Assembly (NCBI GenBank): GCA_024123915.1
Contig: CP099650.1
Span: 4,774,001 to 4,838,000, forward strand
DNA length: 64,000 nt
Source of the DNA: Oxalobacteraceae bacterium OTU3CAMAD1
Lineage (GTDB): Bacteria > Pseudomonadota > Gammaproteobacteria > Burkholderiales > Burkholderiaceae_D
Direction: 5' to 3'
The position numbers were made by a program, and so were the translations under genes. Shown piece by piece: positions 42,278 to 50,376 of the stretch. Each line of letters begins with the position of its first letter. Position 1 is the first letter of the stretch. The notes below the pieces were generated by a model. That model saw only the letters and a program-made list of their open reading frames with translations. It was not told the DNA's origin and made no database searches.

Positions 42278-43984
42278 ATGGCAGAACAAGCAAAACTCCC
42301 GCTCGGCAAACTGCTGATCCAGAAAGGCGTCATCAGCGAAGACCAGCTGCGCATCGCGCTGATCGAGCAAAAACGCAGCAACGAGCCGTTGGGGAAACTG
42401 TTGATCACGCTGGGCTTCGTCACCGAGGCCACGGTGCGCATGGCGCTGTCGGAGAACCTGAACCAGCAAAGCGCCGACCTCACCAGCCTGGTGGTCGACG
42501 CCATCGCCCTCAAGCTGATCCCCAAGGAAGTGGCCAAGCGCTACCGCGTGTTCCCCATCGTCTACGAGCGCCAGACCGACAACCTGATCCTGGCCATGTC
42601 CGACACCAGCAACATCGTCGCGCTCGACCAGATCAGCGCGATGCTGGTCAAGGGCATCACCATCAGCCCGCTGCTGGTGAACGAATCGGACATCTCGCGC
42701 GCCATCGACCAATACTATGGATTCGAGCTGTCGATCGACGGCATCCTGCACGAGATCGAAACGGGCGAGGTCAACTACGCCAGCCTGGGCACCACCTCCG
42801 ACGAGTACAGCCAGCCGATGGTGCGCCTGATGGACGCCATCCTGGCCGACGCCGTGCAAAACAGCGCTTCCGACATCCACTTCGAGCCTGAGCAATCGTT
42901 CCTGCGCATCCGCTACCGCATCGACGGCATCCTGCGCCAGATCCGCAGCCTGCACAAATCGTACTGGCCGGCGATGGCCGTGCGCCTCAAGGTCATGTCG
43001 AACATGAACATCGCCGAGACGCGCGCGCCGCAGGACGGCCGCATCTCGATCAAGTTCTCCGGCCGGCAGATCGATTTCCGCGCCTCGGCGCAGCCGACCA
43101 CGCACGGCGAGAACTTCGTGCTGCGCGTGCTCGACCGCCAGAAGGGCCTGGTGCCGCTCGACGGCCTGGGCCTGGGCGAGGCCGAACTGAGCCTGCTGAA
43201 GCTGATGATCGCCCGCCCCGACGGCGTGATCCTGGTGACCGGTCCGACCGGCTCCGGCAAGACCACCACCCTGTATTCGATCCTGAACCACATCAACACC
43301 GAGAGCGTCAACATCATGACGCTGGAAGACCCGGTCGAGTATCCGATGAACATGATCCGCCAAACGTCCGTCAACGAATCGGCCAAGATGGGCTTTGCCG
43401 AGGGCATCCGCTCGATGATGCGGCAAGACCCGGACATCATCCTGGTCGGCGAGATTCGCGACAAGGAAACCGCCGAGATGGCCTTCTCGGCCGCCATGAC
43501 CGGCCACCAGGTGTATTCGACCCTGCACACCAACTCGGCGATCGGCTCGATCCCGCGCCTGCTCGACATCGGCGTCGTGCCGGACATCATGGCCGGCAAC
43601 ATCATCGGCATCATCGCCCAGCGGCTGGTGCGCAAGCTGTGCACGGCTTGCCGCGAGCCGCATATCGCCGACGATGTCGAACGCCGACTGCTGGGCCTGC
43701 CAGAGACGGCGGGACCGCAAACCTTGTACCGCGCGGTCGGCTGCGACCACTGTGCGCACCAGGGCTACAAGGGCCGCATCGCCATCATCGAACTGCTGAA
43801 GATGACACCGGCGCTCGACGAGATGGTGGCGCGCCGCGCCTCGTCGCGCGAACTGAAGACGGCGGCCGCCAACAGCGGCTTCCACAGCCTGATCGACGAC
43901 GGCGTGCGCCGCGTGCTGGAAGGCGTTACCACGCTTGAAGAAGTCGGCCGTGTAGTGGACCTGACCGAAAGGCTGGCCACCTGA
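42278..43984 (+). CDS. GspE/PilB/MshE-type ATPase with altered MshEN motif, second pilus cluster
   Basis: 568 aa, identical in length to MshE of the first locus. The N-terminal tandem motif aligns position for position with MshE. However, Arg8 and Lys37 are both Pro (PLGKLL twice) and the final Gln60 is Asn, so canonical c-di-GMP binding is doubtful. ATPase core: GPTGSGKTTT, LEDPVEYPMN, DPDIILVGEIRD, STLHTNS. Zinc-type Cys pairs CTAC and CDHC. Last base shared with the next gene (TGATG). Confidence 0.93.
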   Translation: MAEQAKLPLGKLLIQKGVISEDQLRIALIEQKRSNEPLGKLLITLGFVTEATVRMALSENLNQQSADLTSLVVDAIALKLIPKEVAKRYRVFPIVYERQTDNLILAMSDTSNIVALDQISAMLVKGITISPLLVNESDISRAIDQYYGFELSIDGILHEIETGEVNYASLGTTSDEYSQPMVRLMDAILADAVQNSASDIHFEPEQSFLRIRYRIDGILRQIRSLHKSYWPAMAVRLKVMSNMNIAETRAPQDGRISIKFSGRQIDFRASAQPTTHGENFVLRVLDRQKGLVPLDGLGLGEAELSLLKLMIARPDGVILVTGPTGSGKTTTLYSILNHINTESVNIMTLEDPVEYPMNMIRQTSVNESAKMGFAEGIRSMMRQDPDIILVGEIRDKETAEMAFSAAMTGHQVYSTLHTNSAIGSIPRLLDIGVVPDIMAGNIIGIIAQRLVRKLCTACREPHIADDVERRLLGLPETAGPQTLYRAVGCDHCAHQGYKGRIAIIELLKMTPALDEMVARRASSRELKTAAANSGFHSLIDDGVRRVLEGVTTLEEVGRVVDLTERLAT

Positions 43985-45186
43985 TGCCCCAATACTTCTA
44001 CCGCGCGATGGACGCCGGCGGCCAGATCTCGCCCGGCAACATGGACGCCGCCAACGAGCCGGACCTGGAGCTGCGCCTGCACCGCATGGGCCTGGACCTG
44101 ATCGACTGTCGCGTTTCGCGCGCCAAGGTCGTGGCGTTGAAGCGCGTCATCACCCGCCGCGACCTGATCAACTTCTGCTTCCACATGGAGCAGCTGACCG
44201 GCGCGGGCGTGCCCATCCTCGAAGGCTTGAACGACCTGCGCGAGAGCATCGACCACCCGCGCTTCCGCGAGATGATCACCGGCCTGATCGAGAACATCGA
44301 GGGCGGCCAGCAATTGTCGGCCGCGCTGGCCGCTTATCCGGAGGTGTTCGACCTGACCTTCACCAGCCTGATCACCGCCGGTGAGCAGAGCGGCAAGCTG
44401 GCCGAGGTCTTCAAGAACCTGTCGGAAAGCCTGAAGTGGCAGGACGAGCTGGCCTCGCAGACGAAGAAAATCGTCATGTACCCGGCCGCCGTGGGCGTGT
44501 TCGTCACCGCCGTCACCTTCTTCCTGATGATCTACCTGGTGCCGCAGCTGACCTCCTTCGTCAAGAATATGGGCAACACCTTGCCGCTGCACACCAAGGC
44601 GCTGATTTTCGTCTCCAACATCTTCATCAATTACTGGTACATCCTGGTGGCGGTGCCGCTGATCGCCTTCTTCGTCGGCCGCGCCTGGCTGGCGCGCAGC
44701 GAGCAGGCGCGCTATGCCGCAGACGGCTTCAAGCTGCGCATCTGGATGATCGGACCGGTGCTGCACAAGATCATCCTGGCCCGCTTCGCCACCTTCTTCG
44801 CGATGATGTACGGCTCCGGCATCACCATCCTCGAATGCATCCGCCTGTCCGAGGGCATCGTCGGCAACCGCGTCATCGCGGCCGGCCTGCGCCGCGCCGG
44901 CCAGCTGATCTCCGAAGGCCAGGGCATCACGGCAGCGTTCCAGAACACCGGCATCTTCCCGCCGCTGGTGATCCGCATGCTCAAGGTCGGCGAAACCACC
45001 GGCGCGCTCGACGGCGCGCTGCGCAACGTCAGCTACTTCTACAATCGTGAAGTCAAGGAGATGATCGAGAAGGTGCAAGCGATGATAGAGCCGGCCATGA
45101 CCGTGATCCTCGGCGTGATGGTCGGCTGGATCATGCTGTCGGTGATGGGTCCGATTTACGACACGATCAGCAAGATCAGAACCTGA
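43984..45186 (+). CDS. PilC/GspF/MshG-type platform protein, second pilus cluster
   Basis: 400 aa. MPQYFYRAMDAGGQISPGNMDA start, two GspF domains (NFCFHMEQLTGAGVPILEGL with GEQSGKLAEVF; ARFATFFAMMYGSGITILECI with VGETTGALDGA) and three hydrophobic segments. Partner of the 42278 ATPase. One-base overlap with that gene. Confidence 0.93.
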   Translation: MPQYFYRAMDAGGQISPGNMDAANEPDLELRLHRMGLDLIDCRVSRAKVVALKRVITRRDLINFCFHMEQLTGAGVPILEGLNDLRESIDHPRFREMITGLIENIEGGQQLSAALAAYPEVFDLTFTSLITAGEQSGKLAEVFKNLSESLKWQDELASQTKKIVMYPAAVGVFVTAVTFFLMIYLVPQLTSFVKNMGNTLPLHTKALIFVSNIFINYWYILVAVPLIAFFVGRAWLARSEQARYAADGFKLRIWMIGPVLHKIILARFATFFAMMYGSGITILECIRLSEGIVGNRVIAAGLRRAGQLISEGQGITAAFQNTGIFPPLVIRMLKVGETTGALDGALRNVSYFYNREVKEMIEKVQAMIEPAMTVILGVMVGWIMLSVMGPIYDTISKIRT

Positions 45187-45193
45187 GGCTGCC

Positions 45194-46801
45194 GTGACGA
45201 GCAAACACCTACTCTATCTCAGCAGCGAACAGCTGCACGCCTACCAGTGGCGCAACGGACGCTTGACCGGCGGCGTCCGCTTCAACAACGACCGCGCCGG
45301 CATCGACGATTTCATGGACTACATCGACCATGGCAACCACGCGCCGGTCTACCTGCTGGCCGACCTGATCGAGGAAGACTTCCAGCGCGTCCACGTGCCG
45401 CACGTGGGCGGCCGCGCCGGCGCCAAGCTGATGCAGCGGCGCCTGCTGCAGCAATACCGCGAGACGCCGTTCCGCCACCACGAGGTGCAGGGCCGCGAGG
45501 CGCTGGGCCGGCGCGACGACATCATGCTGCTGTCGGCGCTGACCAACCCGTCGTCGGTGCAGCCGTGGGCCGAGGCGCTCGAACAATTGAAAATACCGCT
45601 GGCCGGCCTGTACTCGACCACCCTGCTGAGCGAGGCGCTGGTGCGCAAGCTGGCCATGCGCGACGAGCACCTGCTGCTGGTGACGCAACAGTCGGCCGGC
45701 TGGCGCCAGAGCTACTTCCAGAACGGCCAGTTGAAATTCTCGCGGCTGACGCCGGCCATCGACCGCGACGGCGACGCCGTCAACATCGGCACCGAGACCG
45801 GCAAGACCCAGCAATTCCTGACCAGCGTGCGGCTGATGGCGCGCGGCAATGTGCTGGAGACGGCGGTGATCGCCCCCGCCGCCGCCATTCCCGCGCTGGA
45901 AGCGCAATGCGAGGAAGGCGCCGAGACGGCGTTCCGCTTCATCCCGCTGGAGGGCGTGACCGACCGGCTCGGCATCAAGACCAAGACCGGGCCCAACAAC
46001 GGCGACGTCGCCGACCTGGCCCTGACGCTGACCGATCCGCTGATGCTGGCCTTCCTGGCCCGCACGCGTCCGCCCAGCCACTACACCCTGGGGCCGTTGC
46101 AACGCTACTTCAAGCTGTGGCGCGCGCGCGTCAACCTGTATCTGTTCAGCGGCGTGCTGGCGGCCGGCTGCGCGGTACTGGCCGGCATCAACCTGTGGCA
46201 ACTGGGCGATGCGCGTGACGATACCGCGCGGCTGGCCGCCGAGGCGTCGTCGTACGACCAGCGCTACGGCGCCGTCATGGCCGCGATGCCGCCGCGCGTG
46301 ACCACCACCGCCAACATGCGGGCCGCCGTCAATGTCGAGCGCATGCTGGTGACGCAGGGGCCGGGGCCGCAACAGTTGATGGGCATCGTCAGCGCCGCGC
46401 TCGAACAATCGCCGCAGATCCGGCTGTTGCAGCTGGACTGGAAGGTCAATCTGCCGGCCACGCAGATCAGCGGCCAGGCCGGCGTCCAGGGTGGCGCGGC
46501 CGATATGGGCGGCGCCGGCCAGGTGGCGCCGATGTCGTCGCTGCTGGCGGGCATACCGGGGCGGCCGCCGCAGGCGCTGCTGCTGGAGGCGGAAATCATG
46601 ACCGACCAGGACGACTACCGCAACGCCGTCAACACGATGAACCTGTTCGCGCAGCAACTGGCCAGCCATCCGCGCCTGATCGTCGAGGTCGACAAGCCGC
46701 CGCTCGACACACGCTCGTCCGTCAAGCTCAACGGCAAGGCCGGCGTGCAGGCGGTCGAGACGCGCGCCAAATTCTCCCTGAACCTAGTGTGGCAGCCATG
46801 A
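45194..46801 (+). CDS. GspL-like PilM-PilN fusion protein, second pilus cluster
   Basis: 535 aa. The N-terminal 290 residues resemble the cytoplasmic actin-like domain of GspL/PilM (MTSKHLLYLSSEQLHAYQW start). A transmembrane helix (about 318-336, LYLFSGVLAAGCAVLAGINLW), a coiled segment and a periplasmic PilN-like domain (LMGIVSAALEQSPQIRLLQLDWKV) follow. It thus fuses what the first locus keeps as mshI plus a PilN gene (314 + 232 aa). GTG start at 45194, 7 bp after the platform gene; ATGA overlap with the next gene. Confidence 0.85.
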   Translation: MTSKHLLYLSSEQLHAYQWRNGRLTGGVRFNNDRAGIDDFMDYIDHGNHAPVYLLADLIEEDFQRVHVPHVGGRAGAKLMQRRLLQQYRETPFRHHEVQGREALGRRDDIMLLSALTNPSSVQPWAEALEQLKIPLAGLYSTTLLSEALVRKLAMRDEHLLLVTQQSAGWRQSYFQNGQLKFSRLTPAIDRDGDAVNIGTETGKTQQFLTSVRLMARGNVLETAVIAPAAAIPALEAQCEEGAETAFRFIPLEGVTDRLGIKTKTGPNNGDVADLALTLTDPLMLAFLARTRPPSHYTLGPLQRYFKLWRARVNLYLFSGVLAAGCAVLAGINLWQLGDARDDTARLAAEASSYDQRYGAVMAAMPPRVTTTANMRAAVNVERMLVTQGPGPQQLMGIVSAALEQSPQIRLLQLDWKVNLPATQISGQAGVQGGAADMGGAGQVAPMSSLLAGIPGRPPQALLLEAEIMTDQDDYRNAVNTMNLFAQQLASHPRLIVEVDKPPLDTRSSVKLNGKAGVQAVETRAKFSLNLVWQP

Positions 46802-47490
46802 GCACCAATCCCGTCACCGGCAAAAAGCCGCCGCGCGCCAAGGTCGCGCTGCCCTACTGGATCAACGAGTTCGATCTGATCCGCACGGCCGTGCTGACCG
46901 CCGTCGCCGCGGTCACGATCGGCATGACCTGCGTGCTCGTCACCGGCTGGCGCCAGCAGGACGCGGACGCGGAGCTGCAAAGGGTGCAGCGCGTGCGCGA
47001 CGCTGCTTATTCGCGTTATGCGCATGTGGATAATGAAAAGCGCGATATCCGTAACTTCCAGCAACGGTATATCGAGTTGCGCGAGCGCGGGCTGATCGGC
47101 GAGGAGAAGCGGCTGGAATGGGTCGATGCGATCCGGCAGACGCAGGAGCAGCGCAAGCTGCTGCCGCTGAGCTATGAGATCGACCCGCAGCAGCCGGTAA
47201 GGCTGGAGTCGGCGCTGGATCTGGGTGAGTACCAGTTGCAGGGCAGCCGCATGCGCTTGCATATGGAGTTGCTGCACGAGATGGATTTGTTCGATTTCCT
47301 TGGGGATTTGCGCGAGCGCAGTTTCTTTGCGGTGCAGGATTGTTCGATCAAGCGGCTGGGGGTAGTGGCCGGGGCGCCGGGGGCGGCGGCAAGTCCGACC
47401 TTGGGCGCGGATTGCACGCTGAACTGGATTACGATGGCGCCAGCGCCGAAGGTGGCGCCCGTGGCTGAGCGTAGGAAGGGCAAGGCATGA
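46798..47490 (+). CDS. PilO/GspM-like protein, second pilus cluster
   Basis: 230 aa. Cytoplasmic N-terminus, transmembrane helix (about 28-50, TAVLTAVAAVTIGMTCVLV), coiled coil (AELQRVQRVRDAAYSRYAHVDNEKRDIRNFQ), and a periplasmic region ending in a basic tail ERRKGKA. Assignment rests on topology and on its place after the PilM-PilN fusion. Coupled by ATGA overlaps on both sides. Confidence 0.75.
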   Translation: MSTNPVTGKKPPRAKVALPYWINEFDLIRTAVLTAVAAVTIGMTCVLVTGWRQQDADAELQRVQRVRDAAYSRYAHVDNEKRDIRNFQQRYIELRERGLIGEEKRLEWVDAIRQTQEQRKLLPLSYEIDPQQPVRLESALDLGEYQLQGSRMRLHMELLHEMDLFDFLGDLRERSFFAVQDCSIKRLGVVAGAPGAAASPTLGADCTLNWITMAPAPKVAPVAERRKGKA

Positions 47491-48116
47491 GCTTGATCAT
47501 TGATCATGGGCCGGAGGCGGCGCTTGGCGGATTACGCTGCGCTAATCCGCCCTACGTGTCTCCGTGGTACGTCGCCGTCGCGGGGCTCATTTTATTGACC
47601 GCGTGTCATTTCGCTTATGCCGATCCGGGTTTGGGGCGCTTGTTTAATACGCCGGCTGAGCGGTCGGCGCTGGACGCCAATCGCGGCAAGGTGATTTCTA
47701 CTACCGTCAACGGGCCGGCGGGGGCTCAGGTTCAGCCAGGGGCGCCGTCCGACTACTTTTTGCCGCCCGGGGTGCCGGGCAATATGCCGCCGCCAGGGGC
47801 GCAGGGCGCGCAGCCCGGTAGCGCACAGCCAGGTATGATGCCGCCCGCCGGGACGCAAGGCCTGGATCCCGACGCGCCGCCACCCGCTCCGCCCGCGCCG
47901 GAACAGCTTGAGATGAACGGAGTCGTGCGCAGCAGCAGCGGGCGCAGCACCGTATGGCTCAACAATGTCCCGCAAAGCGGTCCGCAGAACAAGTTCAGCA
48001 ACCGTAACAAAAAGGCGCTGACCGTCACCCTGCCCTCCGGCAAAAAAGTTCTGCTGCGGCCGGGCCAGCGCTACGACCTGGCCGATGGCCGCGTCAAGGA
48101 CATCAATGAACCGTGA
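47487..48116 (+). CDS. MshK/PilP-like protein with a REP-like element inside its N-terminus, second pilus cluster
   Basis: 209 aa. The start overlaps the previous stop (ATGA). Residues 13-25 (about GGLRCANPPYVS) are encoded by one arm of the dispersed repeat at 47525-47561. A hydrophobic helix WYVAVAGLILLTACHFAYA, a Pro/Gly-rich linker, and a small domain follow (LEMNGVVRSSSGRSTVWLNNVPQ ... KKVLLRPGQRYDLADGRVKD), as in PilP/MshK/GspC proteins. The repeat keeps the frame open but lengthens the cytoplasmic tail. No alternative start lies between the repeat and the helix. Confidence 0.8.
   Translation: MSLIIDHGPEAALGGLRCANPPYVSPWYVAVAGLILLTACHFAYADPGLGRLFNTPAERSALDANRGKVISTTVNGPAGAQVQPGAPSDYFLPPGVPGNMPPPGAQGAQPGSAQPGMMPPAGTQGLDPDAPPPAPPAPEQLEMNGVVRSSSGRSTVWLNNVPQSGPQNKFSNRNKKALTVTLPSGKKVLLRPGQRYDLADGRVKDINEP
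47525..47561 (+). repeat. Single arm of the REP-like family inside a coding sequence
   Basis: About 37 bases, containing TAATCCGCCCTACGTGTCT, that match the left arms at 8052 and 51768. The hairpin half GGCGGATTACG / (C)TAATCCGCC is intact. In-frame and stop-free within the 47487 gene. Confidence 0.85.
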
Positions 48117-48855
48117 GCGCCTTCAGCCGTTCCGGCGGCGCCGTCCGGCCTTGCCGCGACGCCAGCGCGGCGCCGCGCTGCTGCTGTTGCTGGTCGTACT
48201 GGGCCTGGGGGCGTCGTCGCTGTTGATGAGTTTATTCAGTCCGCCGTCCGGCGAATTGCGTCCGCAGGCGCTCACGCGCGAGTCGCTGGCGCAGGCGCGC
48301 GAGGCGCTGCTGGGCTACGCCATCCTGCACCGGCGACTGCCGCGCCCGGCGCTGTCGGCCACCGATGGCCGCGAAAATCCCCGTCCTTGCACCAGCGACG
48401 CCGATTGCACCGGCTTTTTGCCGTGGATAACACTGGGCCTGGTGCCGGGCGACGGCTGGAACAAGCTGCTGCGCTACAGCGTGTCGCGCGATTTTGCCAA
48501 CGGCAATCTCGACGATACGGTGGAGGCCGACAAGACCGTGTTGGACCGCAACGACGACGGCACCGTGTTTTACCGCGCCGGCTCGGCCAATTGCCGCGCC
48601 GACGACCGCTGCGCGCCGGCGGTCATTTATTCCAGCGGCAAGCATCTGGGCGTGAGCGTCGACGGCATCCCGCAGCTAAGCGGCGTAATGGACAACCTCG
48701 ACGAGCAGGCCAACGAGGTCGCCGTGCACGATTTCATGGCGCGCGCCGCCACCGGCGAGCCGCGCAGCATCGGCGGCAGCTTCAGCAACGTGGTCAGCTG
48801 GGTGCCGCTGCCGATGATACGCAACCGCGTGCGCGCCTCGGCGCCCAAGCGCTGA
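48106..48855 (+). CDS. Prepilin-like protein with atypical N-terminus, second pilus cluster
   Basis: 249 aa. Basic leader (many Arg) ending QRG, then AALLLLLVVLGLGASSLLMSL with no Glu5, like MshP-type proteins. The globular part carries the pattern PALSATDGRE, two Cys, GFLPWITLGL, DGW and LLRYSV, shared with the next gene. AAGGA precedes the ATG; the gene overlaps the previous one by 11 bases. Probably a minor, tip-type subunit that is processed differently or not at all. Confidence 0.75.
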   Translation: MNRERLQPFRRRRPALPRRQRGAALLLLLVVLGLGASSLLMSLFSPPSGELRPQALTRESLAQAREALLGYAILHRRLPRPALSATDGRENPRPCTSDADCTGFLPWITLGLVPGDGWNKLLRYSVSRDFANGNLDDTVEADKTVLDRNDDGTVFYRAGSANCRADDRCAPAVIYSSGKHLGVSVDGIPQLSGVMDNLDEQANEVAVHDFMARAATGEPRSIGGSFSNVVSWVPLPMIRNRVRASAPKR

Positions 48856-48877
48856 CCGCCCGCCGGTATCGACCAAT

Positions 48878-49606
48878 ATGACTTCTTACCCTTACATGCC
48901 TTCACGCCACCGACAATCCGGCTTTACCATCGTCGAAATCGCCATCGTCCTGCTGGTCGTCGGCCTGATGATCGGCGGCCTGGTGGCGCCGCTGTCGTCG
49001 CAACTGGAACAGCGCCGCGTCAGCGAGACGGTGCGCGCCATGGACGAGGCCAAGGAAGCGCTGATGGGCTACGCCCTGCGCAACGGCTACCTGCCCTGCC
49101 CGGCCATCTCGGCCGCCGACGGCCGCGAGGACCGCTCCGGCGCGGTCTGTAACAAGCGCTTCGGCTACCTGCCATGGGCGACCCTGGGCGTGGGCCGGCT
49201 CGACGGCTGGGGCCGGATATTGGCCTACAGCGTCACGCCGGCGTTCGCCGACAGCACCGCCTTCTTCACGCTCACGACCAAGCGCGACATCACCATCGCC
49301 ACGCGCAGTACCAGCGGCGGCGGCGACCTCGTGCCGTCCACCGACGTCGACGATATTCCGGCGGCCATCATGTCGTTCGGGCGCAACGGCTACGGCGGCA
49401 CCAGCGACCAGAACACCCGCATCCTCGACGCCGGCAGCAACAATATCGACGAAAAGACCAATCTGCAAAGCGGGGGCGTGGCGCTGATCAGCCGTCCGGC
49501 CAGCACCGATCCGCGCGGCGCCGGCGGCGAGTTCGACGATATCGTCATCTGGATTTCGCCCAACATCCTGTACAACCGCATGGTGGCGGCGCAAAAGTTG
49601 CCGTGA
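48878..49606 (+). CDS. Prepilin with DGRE/GYLPW domain, second pilus cluster
   Basis: 242 aa. Leader ending RQSG, cleavage before FTIVEIAIVLLVVGLMIGGLV (Glu5 present). The body has GYLPCPAISAADGRED, a Cys, GYLPWATLGV, LDGWGRILAYSV, and ends in a beta-rich region. Paralogue of the preceding gene in its globular domain. The ATG at 48878 gives a 14-residue leader; a second ATG six codons in is possible. TGATG overlap with the ABC permease gene. Confidence 0.82.
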   Translation: MTSYPYMPSRHRQSGFTIVEIAIVLLVVGLMIGGLVAPLSSQLEQRRVSETVRAMDEAKEALMGYALRNGYLPCPAISAADGREDRSGAVCNKRFGYLPWATLGVGRLDGWGRILAYSVTPAFADSTAFFTLTTKRDITIATRSTSGGGDLVPSTDVDDIPAAIMSFGRNGYGGTSDQNTRILDAGSNNIDEKTNLQSGGVALISRPASTDPRGAGGEFDDIVIWISPNILYNRMVAAQKLP

Positions 49607-50376
49607 TGCGCACTCTGGCCGCCCTCACCATCGCCCGCTACACCCTGCTCGAAGCGCTGCGCAACCGGCTGCTGTGGCTGCTGCTCGTGATGGCGCTGGG
49701 CGCGGTCGGCGTCAGCGGCTTCCTGAACGAGTTGGCGCTGACCGAAAGCCGCCAGTTGCAGGCCGCGCTGCTGGGCGCGGTGCTGCGGCTGGCGGCGGTG
49801 TTTTTGATCGCCACCTTCGTTGTCACCAGCATGGTGCGCGAAGCCAACGACAAGGGACTGGAACTCCTGATGGCGCTGCCGATGCCGCGCGCCGTCTACC
49901 TGCTGGGCAAGCTGGCCGGCTTCGCCGCGCTGGCCGTGCTGCCGGCCGTGCTGTTCGGCGCGCTGGCGCTGTTTTTCGCGCCGCCGGCGCAGGCGGCGCT
50001 GTGGGCCGTGTCGCTGCTGTGCGAATGCTGGATCGTCGCCGCCTTCAGCCTGTTGTGCATGCTGACCCTGAGCCAGGTACTGCCGGCGCTGGCCGCCGCC
50101 TTCGCCTTTTATGTGCTGGCGCGCGCCATCGGCACGCTGCAGTTGCTGGGCCACGGCGCCAGCGCGGCGCAAAGCGCCGGCCAGCAGGCGCTGACCACCG
50201 CCATCGACGGCGTGGCGCTGCTGCTGCCGCACCTGGACCGGTTTACCCGCAGCGACTGGCTGGTCTACCACGACGGCGGCGCCGCCGACCTGCTTGCCAT
50301 CGGCGCGCAGACCGTCATTTATGTGGCGCTGATGGCCGCCGCCGGCTTGTTCGATCTTTACCGCAAGCGGATATGA
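49606..50376 (+). CDS. ABC-2-type membrane subunit embedded in the second pilus cluster
   Basis: 256 aa. Start MRTLAALTIARYTLLEALRNRLLWLLLVMAL is typical of NosY/ABC-2-type permeases. About six hydrophobic helices; a short REANDKGLELLMALPMPRAVYLLGK loop after helix 2 matches the coupling region of ABC-2 exporters. Translationally coupled to the prepilin before it (TGATG) and the TPR-like gene after it (ATGA). Likely partner of the ATPase at 36926-37642. The arrangement recalls PilH-PilI of Myxococcus, but substrate and role are unknown. Confidence 0.85.
   Translation: MRTLAALTIARYTLLEALRNRLLWLLLVMALGAVGVSGFLNELALTESRQLQAALLGAVLRLAAVFLIATFVVTSMVREANDKGLELLMALPMPRAVYLLGKLAGFAALAVLPAVLFGALALFFAPPAQAALWAVSLLCECWIVAAFSLLCMLTLSQVLPALAAAFAFYVLARAIGTLQLLGHGASAAQSAGQQALTTAIDGVALLLPHLDRFTRSDWLVYHDGGAADLLAIGAQTVIYVALMAAAGLFDLYRKRI

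Noticed and set aside
42272..43885. 537-codon minus-strand open frame opposite the second pilus ATPase
   Set aside because: Shadow caused by high GC; the plus strand encodes Walker A, Walker B and zinc motifs.
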